Shown: one piece after another, positions 1 to 6,562 of the stretch
How the letters are laid out: every line of letters starts with the position of its first letter
How positions within the stretch are numbered: the stretch's first letter is position 1
Origin: Micavibrio sp.
GTDB lineage: Bacteria > Pseudomonadota > Alphaproteobacteria > Micavibrionales > Micavibrionaceae
Assembly (NCBI GenBank): GCA_027066695.1
Contig: JAMONE010000200.1
Coordinates: 1-7,463 of the forward strand
Length of the DNA: 7,463 nt
Direction: 5' to 3'
Notes under the pieces: generated by a model
Told to the model about the DNA's origin: nothing
Seen by the model: only the letters and a program-made list of their open reading frames with translations
Databases searched by the model: none
Translations under genes and position numbers: made by a program

Positions 1-2815
1 TAGATTTTTTATATGGAATGTTATCCCAGATGGCTTCTGGTATAACCGTAGTCAACCTTAAAACAGGATTCATTCCTAACCTTTGTGTTGGTCTAAACCC
101 ATATTGCCACTGATGGGCAGCCCACCCCTCTGAAGTTTTAGATCCCCATTTCTGCTCATTTGAACGGTCAGCATCAAAACGTCTATACATGTTTCTATCC
201 CATGCTTCTGCCCAAGATGTACGATAGCTGTTTGCTCCAAGAGCCCATAGCGAACCGACGAAATCGTCAGTTCCTTTTTCTATTCGATCATTAAATGGAC
301 TTTGTTCCCTGGCGGTAGTCGCAGTAAGGGTTTCTGCGCCGCCACTTTTTTCTGGTACATAACGTCCCCGTGCTTGATCTATTATTTTGTGAGCAAAGTC
401 TTTGAAAAAGTCTTCATTTCTATTTATACTTTTAGGGTCACGCACTAATGTAGTGATGTCTTTTTCTCCATTAACACCTTTTTTAATTACAACTTCTTTA
501 GTGTTTCTTCCGTAGCTAAGTGCAGCCCATTTAAGCACTTCCCAATAACGATTTTCGTCATAACCTTTTGGGTTATCTAATAGTTTTTCAGCAGCTTTTA
601 CAGCGGCTTGCATGTCACGGTTGACCATGGCATATTCCATATTCCTCTGGAGTTCTCCTCGAGCTATATGTCCACTGTTGCCGTTTACAATAATATTTTG
701 CACGGTTTCGCCAGGCTCATAGTTTAAAACCTGATTAAGCGATATGCCCTGTGGAGTTTCTATTTTAATATCCCCAGATTTTATTAACGCCTTTAATAAC
801 TTTTTATCAGCACTACTAACTTCCCGCTCAATTCTTCCAACATTTAATTCTGTTGCAAACTGTGTATCAATAACATTATCACTATTTGCAGGTGCGAAAA
901 CGCCTAGATTTTCATTTCTTGTTGTGCGTGTGTATTTTACAACGGCATTATCCATAGTTTGTAGAGCTGTTTGAGCTTCATCAAAATCACCCAATAAATG
1001 TGTTATGTTAGCACTATCGGAAAGACTATTTAATGATGATGATTGGTCTGCTAATTTTTGTGACAACAATAATAAATCATCAGCATTGTTAATTTCATTT
1101 TCTACAGTACTGTTTAAAATATTATTTATATTAGTAATATCAAGATTGCTTTTTATATTACTTACTGTAGATGATACATCTCTGGAAAAATTAGAAAGTT
1201 CAGGCATGTTTTTGCGCGCTTCCCATGCGGCTAATCGCGCAGGAGCTGAACCTCCTATTAATAAATCTCCTTCATTAACTGGTGGAGGAGCCTCAATATC
1301 TTCTAAAAGCTTACCTACCTTACTTATGTTGGAATCAAGTTTTTTAGCAGAGGCCTCGATAGTATCAAGGTTATTTTCATTGCCAGATGTTGTTCTTAAT
1401 ATTTGTTGATGTTTGCGAACAATGCTATTAGCTTGCTCTTTCGCTAATTCTGCACTTTTTTGTGTTTCTAAAGAATTTTGTTGAAACCCATCAGAAAGAT
1501 TTTTGTAAATATCGTCAATTTTTACTTTCCTGTCTGCGTCAGACAGATTTCTCAAAGTTTTTGTTTCATTATAAGCGCCTTGTAATAACCTATGGCTAAT
1601 CTCATTATTATTTGATTTTTCTAAGTATAAACCTAATTGTGCTTGTATTTCATCTACTGAAATATCATTAGACTGCTTCCCAAAAAAAAGTGACATTTGA
1701 TCAAATTCATTTTTTTCAGCCAGCTTCAAAGATGTTTGTTTAATATTATCTACTGCTGCTGCTATTTCATCGCTAGCAGTTTTTAATTGTGTAGATAAAT
1801 TATTTATATTTGCCTGAATGGAATTACTGGATCTTTCTAAGGCATCTCCCACACCATTTAAAGCGCCACTTAGATTTTCAACAGTTTCATCTCTGTTTTT
1901 GTACACAAAGTTTTTGCCAGTTCCAAGCACCGCTCTATCTGGATTAATAGCCATGCTTAAACGTGCTGCGTTTGTTGTCTTATATGTATCCATACGCGCA
2001 AACAAATCTTTGGTGTATTGATGGTCGCTATATTGATAGGAAAGACCTCGTCTAAGATAGTTTGGTGACGATTTTATAACACGAGCTGTATCATAGACAA
2101 AATCAACTACAGGATTAACCCATATTCCCGCTGTATGATTCCATGCCCATTTAGCAGATGATCCGAATGCGCTACTTTCTTTAGGTGGATTAGAAGGTTT
2201 CCCAACATCATCCGTCGCCTTCGCACCAGCAGTGGGTGAGGGGGTGTCTGCGCTGGCCTCTGCAACATCATCGATAACCAGTTCAAGGTCATCCGCAGCT
2301 TTTGAGTTAGTGTAAATAGCGTTCTCGGATAATTGTGTCCCCCATTCCGTACGTATCAAGATGTCAGCTTCTTCTACGGAAACGCCGTTATCTTGTGCAT
2401 ATTTTTCAGCAGCATTTTTGAATTCATCATTATGTCTAACGTAGAGTTTTTCAATTTCGGCTTTGAAAGTATCAGAAGCTTTGGGGTATTTATTGGAAAG
2501 ATCTGCAAAATCCAGATCAATTCCGTCTTTAAGAGCGCGTAGCACTTCATCATCAAGTCGGATATTATCTGATGCTACTTTTAATATTTTTGAAAAGCTA
2601 GGAAGGTTAAGAAACTTGACAAGAGCCTCGTTGTCAGTGCTGGCGATAGTTTCTTGCTTGAATTTCTGGACGGCGAATTCGCCTGCTTTAAGGGCTTCGA
2701 AGAGTTCTTCGCTAATATCATTAAGGGCGGGGGCAACAGAGTTGGCGAATGAAGACTCAAGATTTAGCCTCTTCATTCCCTCTAAAATATCATCTATTAA
2801 ACTAACATAAGCCAT
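1..2815 (-). CDS. Very large Cys-free coiled-coil protein of unknown function (3' end beyond left edge)
   Basis: I do not recognise this protein. The minus frame is open without a stop for 938 codons from ATG 2815 to the left edge, so the stop is outside. The start is supported by an in-frame TAA at 2840-2842 with no ATG between, an AAGGG 11 bases upstream (2827-2831), and a promoter behind it. Residues 1-180 are acidic and helical. Residues 190-220 are a Pro/Ser/Ala/Thr linker. Residues 222-260 are aromatic (WAWNHTAGIW), possibly membrane-interacting. Residues 310-630 are Asn/Ser/Leu-rich with long heptad-like helices, probably coiled coil. Residues 757-930 carry nine Trp. There is no Cys, no signal peptide and no clear transmembrane helix. 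It follows the 2922-4928 gene by 106 bases but has its own promoter. Base composition is mosaic, with an AT-rich centre. A secreted or surface structural protein or effector is an inference; the reading frame itself is firm. Confidence 0.85.
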   Translation of the reverse strand, partial: MAYVSLIDDILEGMKRLNLESSFANSVAPALNDISEELFEALKAGEFAVQKFKQETIASTDNEALVKFLNLPSFSKILKVASDNIRLDDEVLRALKDGIDLDFADLSNKYPKASDTFKAEIEKLYVRHNDEFKNAAEKYAQDNGVSVEEADILIRTEWGTQLSENAIYTNSKAADDLELVIDDVAEASADTPSPTAGAKATDDVGKPSNPPKESSAFGSSAKWAWNHTAGIWVNPVVDFVYDTARVIKSSPNYLRRGLSYQYSDHQYTKDLFARMDTYKTTNAARLSMAINPDRAVLGTGKNFVYKNRDETVENLSGALNGVGDALERSSNSIQANINNLSTQLKTASDEIAAAVDNIKQTSLKLAEKNEFDQMSLFFGKQSNDISVDEIQAQLGLYLEKSNNNEISHRLLQGAYNETKTLRNLSDADRKVKIDDIYKNLSDGFQQNSLETQKSAELAKEQANSIVRKHQQILRTTSGNENNLDTIEASAKKLDSNISKVGKLLEDIEAPPPVNEGDLLIGGSAPARLAAWEARKNMPELSNFSRDVSSTVSNIKSNLDITNINNILNSTVENEINNADDLLLLSQKLADQSSSLNSLSDSANITHLLGDFDEAQTALQTMDNAVVKYTRTTRNENLGVFAPANSDNVIDTQFATELNVGRIEREVSSADKKLLKALIKSGDIKIETPQGISLNQVLNYEPGETVQNIIVNGNSGHIARGELQRNMEYAMVNRDMQAAVKAAEKLLDNPKGYDENRYWEVLKWAALSYGRNTKEVVIKKGVNGEKDITTLVRDPKSINRNEDFFKDFAHKIIDQARGRYVPEKSGGAETLTATTAREQSPFNDRIEKGTDDFVGSLWALGANSYRTSWAEAWDRNMYRRFDADRSNEQKWGSKTSEGWAAHQWQYGFRPTQRLGMNPVLRLTTVIPEAIWDNIPYKKS

Positions 2816-2878
2816 ATAGCTTTGTACCCTTATATATAGTTATCACCAATTTATTACTTTTTATTTATGCTTATCAAG

Positions 2879-2908
2879 ATTTTACCCGATAATATAGGTG
2901 TTTGTCAA
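2879..2908 (-). promoter_or_regulatory. Sigma70-type promoter for the large coiled-coil gene
   Basis: On the minus strand a perfect TTGACA (2903-2908) is followed after 18 bases by TAAAAT (2879-2884), which matches the -10 consensus at 5 of 6 positions. It lies in the 106-base gap between the 668-residue gene and the large coiled-coil gene. Transcription would start near 2872, giving a leader of about 57 bases that contains the AAGGG ribosome site at 2827-2831. I see no hairpin-plus-T-run terminator in the gap, so read-through from the upstream gene may add to this promoter. The rest of the gap is plain AT-rich DNA. Confidence 0.6.
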
Positions 2909-2921
2909 ATTTAATTATTGG

Positions 2922-4928
2922 TTATACTTTTGAATTAAGACTGGCATCTAATATTTCAGCAGCTTCTCTTGTCATAGTTATTGTAATACCGCCTTCTGGG
3001 AGAAGTATTAACGTACCACTGGCCGAGCAATTAAACGTATTTGTCGTTGCGTTGCTACCATTGCATGAGTATGGACTAATCGCGCTGTTATTAGTTTGAC
3101 TTACCGAAGTAGCGTTGCGTGCGAAATTATCGGACATTGATTGAGCTATTTCGGCGGGGGTGCGCATGGATGATCTCTTATCCCTTAGGTATATCGCGCT
3201 ATTCTCACCAGCTTTTTCGCTTAATTCTTGCTCTTCCTTACCTTCTTTAATATCGGATCGAACGGCAAATGCAGTTGCGCCAATGCCCATAGGGATTTCT
3301 ATTTTCACTAAAGGTCGGCCAAATTTTTCCCCTTTATATGCACCGACATTAAAGCCATTTTTTATTTTATCAATACGGCCTATTGTTTCTGCTGCTGTTT
3401 CTAGTGTATGTGCGGTCTCGTTTGCGGCGGCGGCTGTATTATTTATGGTAGTTACTTTGGCATTTATAGGGTTAGTAACAGGATTAGGCGTTGCTGTCGC
3501 GCTTGAACCAGCGTTATTCGTGACGGTCACGGATGGACCATGAACCGTTCTAGCCGTTGCACCCTCCATGGGCACTTCCAAAGCTTCCTTACCAGCCATA
3601 CGGGCGTTAATCTGGGAAACATTTTTTGCTGTTAGCGTTAAAGCCTCTTGCTCTGCAATAGTTATTTGCGGCACTGTTGCGGTATTTGAAAGCTGCTCTT
3701 GTGATAGCTTTGTATTAATTTGCACGACATTTGATTGGCTAGCTGTAACTTGAGCTTGTGATTGAGTCGCCGATGTTGCAGTATTGGCTTGTGCTGTTGT
3801 ATTGGCTTGTGCTGTTGTATTGGCTTGTGCTGTTGTATTGGCTTGTGCTGTTGTTTCGGTTGTAGACCTTGCTTCAGCTGTTTTTTCAGCTTTGCCCTCA
3901 AGTTTGCCCACCGCTTTTTCAGCTTTGCTAACCTGACTTTGTGCTACTTTTATCTGCTCGGCAGATGCGCCAGATTTTTTTAAAGCACTAACTTTACCTT
4001 CTGCTTTTGATAGTTTCTCTGTGGCTTTAATCGTCTCAACAAGCATTTCAGCGTTCTTGACTTGTGATAGAGTTCTTGCGCCAAGCTCTGTCGTGCGCAA
4101 TGACGCAATTGCTGCGCCGCCAAGGCCAAATGTAAGGGTTGTGCCTGCATAAAAAGCCGCCGTCTCGACTGCTACTGCTGGCGCTTCATACCAAAAATAT
4201 TCATATTTTGCATTGGGAGAGGTTGGGTCAACTTCTACAAAATCATCTGATTGCCAATCTTCTTTTAATCCTTTGGCCAAGCTGAAGAATGATTCTTCTG
4301 CGAGTAAATCTACCTTTTCATCTTTGGCCTGCCCTAAATTATACCCTGCCATTATAAGTGGGCGGAGTGTATATCCCCAAACAGCAGCATGAGTAACATC
4401 ACCGATGCCACCAACAACATATGCACTAATTTTTTTTGCACCTTCTTTGAAAAGCTCGTCTGTGCGCGCATCATTGCTATTTTCGTGTTCGACTAAGCCA
4501 GCGGTATAGCCAATGGCACTTGCCGTAAAATCCACAATTTCGTCATGGCGACGGTGGATGTCTTTAACAATAAAATTATCATCGGGAATAATGTCAGTAC
4601 CCGTTGCTGTCTCAATTATATTTTCAACGCCAACAATAATAGCCGATCCCGTATATTGTAAGCCCTCAGTTGCCGTTTTTGCAACCCAACTGCCTGCTGT
4701 GCCTAATCCACTGCCCACAATTACCACTGGTGTCATTACGGTATCGAATTGTTCTTCGAACACCTTTACCATTGGATCATTTTCATCTAGGAAATCTGTT
4801 CCAGCCCAATCATCAACTTGCTCTAAAGCTGATCTTGCTGGATGCGCTATAGTTGATGTGGCATACATAATAGCTGTGGAAATACCATCCCACAATCTAT
4901 CACCTGCTCTGCCAAATTCCCAACTCAT
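2922..4928 (-). CDS. 668-residue Ala/Thr/Gly-rich protein with hydrophobic segments, coiled coil and hexapeptide repeats
   Basis: I know no family for this protein. The ATG at 4928 has AAGG (4934-4937) eight bases upstream. Residues 1-60 are a Trp-containing polar/helical start. Gly/Ala-rich hydrophobic stretches at about 66-84, 92-106, 165-196 and 248-277 could be membrane-inserting or packed helices, but none is a textbook transmembrane segment. Residues 285-355 are a Lys/Glu/Ala coiled coil. Residues 360-383 are four copies of TAQANT. Residues 385-515 are Thr/Asn/Ala/Gln-rich low complexity. Residues 520-600 return to an ordered, charged composition. The C-terminus holds the only two cysteines, 622 and 634, followed by a likely beta-hairpin (TLILLPEGGITITMT) and a short helix. 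It begins 32 bases after the membrane-protein gene, so the two are probably one operon. The composition resembles extracellular, envelope or virion-internal proteins; this is inference only. Confidence 0.88.
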   Translation of the reverse strand: MSWEFGRAGDRLWDGISTAIMYATSTIAHPARSALEQVDDWAGTDFLDENDPMVKVFEEQFDTVMTPVVIVGSGLGTAGSWVAKTATEGLQYTGSAIIVGVENIIETATGTDIIPDDNFIVKDIHRRHDEIVDFTASAIGYTAGLVEHENSNDARTDELFKEGAKKISAYVVGGIGDVTHAAVWGYTLRPLIMAGYNLGQAKDEKVDLLAEESFFSLAKGLKEDWQSDDFVEVDPTSPNAKYEYFWYEAPAVAVETAAFYAGTTLTFGLGGAAIASLRTTELGARTLSQVKNAEMLVETIKATEKLSKAEGKVSALKKSGASAEQIKVAQSQVSKAEKAVGKLEGKAEKTAEARSTTETTAQANTTAQANTTAQANTTAQANTATSATQSQAQVTASQSNVVQINTKLSQEQLSNTATVPQITIAEQEALTLTAKNVSQINARMAGKEALEVPMEGATARTVHGPSVTVTNNAGSSATATPNPVTNPINAKVTTINNTAAAANETAHTLETAAETIGRIDKIKNGFNVGAYKGEKFGRPLVKIEIPMGIGATAFAVRSDIKEGKEEQELSEKAGENSAIYLRDKRSSMRTPAEIAQSMSDNFARNATSVSQTNNSAISPYSCNGSNATTNTFNCSASGTLILLPEGGITITMTREAAEILDASLNSKV
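3781..3854 (-). repeat. 18-bp in-frame tandem repeat, 4.1 perfect copies
   Basis: The plus-strand unit GTATTGGCTTGTGCTGTT occurs four times head to tail with no mismatch, plus two further matching bases. On the coding minus strand it specifies the hexapeptide TAQANT, residues 360-383 of the 668-residue protein. Identity extends to third codon positions, which points to recent expansion by slippage or unequal exchange rather than old selection on the protein. The period is a multiple of three, so copy-number change would lengthen or shorten the protein without a frameshift. Confidence 0.95.
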
Positions 4929-4960
4929 ATCAACCTTGTTTAGTTATGTGTTTATTAAGT

Positions 4961-5581
4961 TTAAATTACTAAGGTGTCTGGTTCAGGTTTACTGTCCCAG
5001 CCTATAGCTTGCTTAATCTCTTGATTGTATATGGCGATAGTGGAGCCTATGCCAATCACTGCCAATGCTAGACCCCAGCTAAACCCGCCTTCATTATTAT
5101 TGGGTTTATTATTGGGTTTATCATCAGAAGATACTTTATTCCAAAGCCAGCTCATTATACCAACGCTAGCACCGCCGCCCGCAACTAATTTTGCAGCATT
5201 CATAAGGTCAAAGCCATCCTCAGCGGGAGTGTCGGTACTCGTGCTATTGCTACCATCAGCTTGACTAGTGAAGTTTTGTTGAATAGCAGCTAGAGGGTTC
5301 TCGGCAGTTGCTATATTGAAAAATTTACCAGCATTATCATATCCCCTAGCTAAAGAATCTTTAACTCCAAGTACCGCGGCACCGAATTGGTCTGCTGTTT
5401 CACCAATGTTTAATACAGTATCAACCGCAGCATCTTTTACTGCGGCCGCTGTACCTACAGGATCAGCTTCTATAGCTTTCACATCCTCTTTGTAGTCACC
5501 TTTGTTATATTTATGCAAACCAACGCTTCCTGCAACAGCAGTAAATGCGGTAATAAGTACGGGCGCTAAAAAGCCAACCAT
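4961..5581 (-). CDS. Small membrane protein of unknown function
   Basis: This is a 206-residue protein that I cannot assign. The ATG at 5581 has a very strong ribosome site (AGGGAGGGG, 5588-5596) six bases upstream. Residues 3-22 form a hydrophobic N-terminal segment with no cleavage motif, so a membrane anchor is more likely than a signal peptide. Residues 42-75 are an Ala/Val-rich amphipathic helix region. Residues 101-120 are a Ser/Thr/Asp/Asn linker. Residues 130-147 are a weaker Gly/Ala hydrophobic segment. A KPNNKPNNN hydrophilic loop follows, and residues 167-185 form a clear transmembrane helix (LALAVIGIGSTIAIY). The tail is short and polar. There is no Cys. It is probably the first gene of an operon with the 668-residue gene, and might anchor or help localise its products. 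That role is inferred from context and topology only. Confidence 0.85.
   Translation of the reverse strand: MVGFLAPVLITAFTAVAGSVGLHKYNKGDYKEDVKAIEADPVGTAAAVKDAAVDTVLNIGETADQFGAAVLGVKDSLARGYDNAGKFFNIATAENPLAAIQQNFTSQADGSNSTSTDTPAEDGFDLMNAAKLVAGGGASVGIMSWLWNKVSSDDKPNNKPNNNEGGFSWGLALAVIGIGSTIAIYNQEIKQAIGWDSKPEPDTLVI
5096..5119 (-). repeat. 12-bp in-frame duplication encoding KPNN-KPNN
   Basis: The plus-strand unit ATTATTGGGTTT occurs twice in perfect tandem, encoding the repeated Lys-Pro-Asn-Asn in the loop before the last membrane helix of the 206-residue protein. As with the 18-bp repeat in the neighbouring gene, the copies are identical and the period preserves the frame. Confidence 0.8.
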
Positions 5582-5649
5582 CAGCAGCCCCTCCCTAAAA
5601 TTAATTTAGTGGGAATGGTGGTATAATTTTCTGAAATGTGAGAGTTCAT
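5581..5649 (-). CDS. Possible 22-codon leader ORF overlapping the next start
   Basis: On the minus strand an ATG at 5649 opens 22 codons (MNSHISENYTTIPTKLILGR then GC) that end in TGA at 5583-5581. The A of this stop is the first base of the ATG of the 206-residue gene (TGATG). A purine-rich AGGCGAG lies a few bases upstream and could serve as its ribosome site. The 206-residue gene's own strong ribosome site lies inside this ORF. The arrangement is typical of translational coupling, but so short an ORF can arise by chance, and the peptide matches nothing I know. Confidence 0.25.
   Translation of the reverse strand: MNSHISENYTTIPTKLILGRGC
5588..5609 (-). promoter_or_regulatory. Strong ribosome binding site next to a small inverted repeat
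   Basis: AGGGAGGGG (5588-5596) sits six bases before the ATG of the 206-residue membrane protein and fixes that start. Immediately 5' is a short inverted repeat, CTAAA/TTTAG (5595-5599 and 5605-5609) with a 5-base spacer, which overlaps the first bases of the ribosome site. The stem is weak and AT-rich. The ribosome site is well supported; a regulatory role for the inverted repeat is speculative. Confidence 0.6.
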
Positions 5650-5678
5650 TAACACTCGCCTATCCTTTATCACCTTTA

Positions 5679-5687
5679 ATAATAGCA
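5679..5687 (-). promoter_or_regulatory. Candidate extended -10 promoter for the membrane-protein operon
   Basis: The minus strand reads TGCTATTAT, matching the extended -10 form TGnTATAAT with one mismatch. There is no good -35 element 17-18 bases upstream, which extended -10 promoters can tolerate. Transcription would start near 5672, giving a leader of about 90 bases that includes the possible 22-codon ORF and the strong ribosome site before 5581. Confidence 0.35.
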
Positions 5688-5707
5688 CATTTTCTGCGCT
5701 TTTTATA

Positions 5708-5750
5708 ACTTCTTATAGGAAGTATAGATCATTTGGAAGTAGGAATGCAA
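5708..5750 (-). promoter_or_regulatory. Candidate promoter with overlapping GGAAGTA repeats (possible operator)
   Basis: On the minus strand TATACT (5721-5726, 5 of 6 to the -10 consensus) lies 18 bases downstream of TTGCAT (5745-5750, 3 of 6 to the -35). The plus strand holds GGAAGTA at 5718-5724 and again at 5735-5741, 17 bases apart, and an inverted half-site ACTTC at 5708-5712. One direct copy and the inverted copy flank the -10, as an operator might. The rest of the 205-base gap (5582-5786) shows no terminator for the upstream gene. Confidence is low because short AT-rich repeats are common in gaps. Confidence 0.3.
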
Positions 5751-5786
5751 GCTTTTTGTTATATATGTCAAAACTTTACGTTAATA

Positions 5787-6512
5787 TTAGTAAACCATCA
5801 TCGCAAAAGGGTGATAGCCACGGATTTCTTTAAGCTTAATTTGTCTAGCCGTTACATTATTGTAAAAATCCAACCGTTCTTGTGATGCTTTTATCAATAT
5901 TTCAGGATATAGCACTTCATATATTTCAGGGCCATTATCAAAAATATTAATAAGAACACGTTCATTTGCATCAATCCAAGCCTTTAGGCTGATTAAGAAG
6001 GTAATTGTTGTTATTTTATTTTGTTTAAATGCTGTTCGCACAGCAAACGGAACGCCATTATCCTCTTCCATTATCACATCTATTTCCTTGATTTCCTTGT
6101 CTAAGTGCTTTTTCCAGAAATTGGAGATAACCTGTGCTTTTCTTACATTTCTTATTTGAGTAATAAGGAAATCATCATCTGTAAATATTTTAACATTCCC
6201 GATAGCGGTCATATAGCGACGAATTTCATGGCCGTAATGATCATATTCTGGTGGAAGGTCTTTCTTAATGCCCTGTATTAAGCCATCAACACGATCTCCT
6301 AATCCGTTAAATGCCGGCAATTGCATGAATTTAACTTCATATATATTTGGCTCTATCGGCATTTCCTCATCACCAATAAGAACGGATGTTGAGAAAAGTT
6401 GAGGCATAACCACTTTGCCATAGCTCGAATTAGAATCAAAAGTTTGAGTAGCGCGTGAATCCTGAGGGATTGCAACGACAAGTGCGATAAGTAAGTAAAA
6501 TAATATATGCAT
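5787..6512 (-). CDS. Exported protein of unknown function
   Basis: This 241-residue protein matches no family I recognise. The ATG at 6512 is supported by AAAAGGG nine bases upstream. Residues 3-16 are a hydrophobic core (ILFYLLIALVVAIP), and SRA at 19-21 is a plausible signal peptidase I site before Thr22. The n-region has only His2 and no Lys or Arg, which is unusual for a Sec signal. There is no lipobox Cys; the whole protein lacks Cys. The mature part is mixed alpha/beta and charged, with hydrophobic strands near 167-176 (TTITFLISL) and 186-191, ending in aromatic residues. It would act in the periplasm, outer membrane or outside the cell. It starts 50 bases after the isocitrate dehydrogenase gene with no visible terminator between, so co-transcription is possible, but a functional link to that enzyme is not implied. 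Confidence 0.82.
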   Translation of the reverse strand: MHILFYLLIALVVAIPQDSRATQTFDSNSSYGKVVMPQLFSTSVLIGDEEMPIEPNIYEVKFMQLPAFNGLGDRVDGLIQGIKKDLPPEYDHYGHEIRRYMTAIGNVKIFTDDDFLITQIRNVRKAQVISNFWKKHLDKEIKEIDVIMEEDNGVPFAVRTAFKQNKITTITFLISLKAWIDANERVLINIFDNGPEIYEVLYPEILIKASQERLDFYNNVTARQIKLKEIRGYHPFAMMVY

Positions 6513-6562
6513 TTTGATATGCCCTTTTATAAAGCTTCCAACCTAATACTATACTACAGATT

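Noticed and set aside
1005..1409. Plus-strand ORF of 134 codons, and other short plus ORFs over 744-3100
   Set aside because: They are shadows of the 938-codon minus frame, which is open over the whole stretch and preceded by a promoter and ribosome site.
2107..2556. Short minus-strand ORFs in other frames (2107-2292, 2374-2556)
   Set aside because: They overlap the large gene in an alternate frame and show no start signals.
3781..3854. Short CRISPR-like array
   Set aside because: Units are directly adjacent with no spacers, are only 18 bp, and lie in frame within a coding gene.
3762..3983. Plus-strand frame with CCIGLC repeats that looks like a Cys-rich peptide
   Set aside because: It is the antisense reading of the 18-bp repeat in the 668-residue gene; it has no ribosome site and its repeat simply mirrors TAQANT codons.
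4513..5007. Plus-strand ORF of 164 codons
   Set aside because: It lies antisense to the 668-residue gene and across the operon junction, with no codon or start-site support; the minus frames there are much longer and have ribosome sites.
5687..5705. GCACA/TGCGC hairpin followed by TTTTT on the plus strand as a terminator
   Set aside because: The stem contains an A-C mismatch in that orientation, and no plus-strand gene would need it.
5766..5771. Perfect TTGACA on the minus strand just after the exported-protein gene
   Set aside because: The bases 16-19 downstream (GCATTC region) do not resemble a -10; the next TATACT is much too far away.
6513..6562. Promoter or terminator between the dehydrogenase and the exported-protein gene
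   Set aside because: TATAGT occurs, but no -35 is found at a usable distance, and there is no GC-rich hairpin with a T-run.
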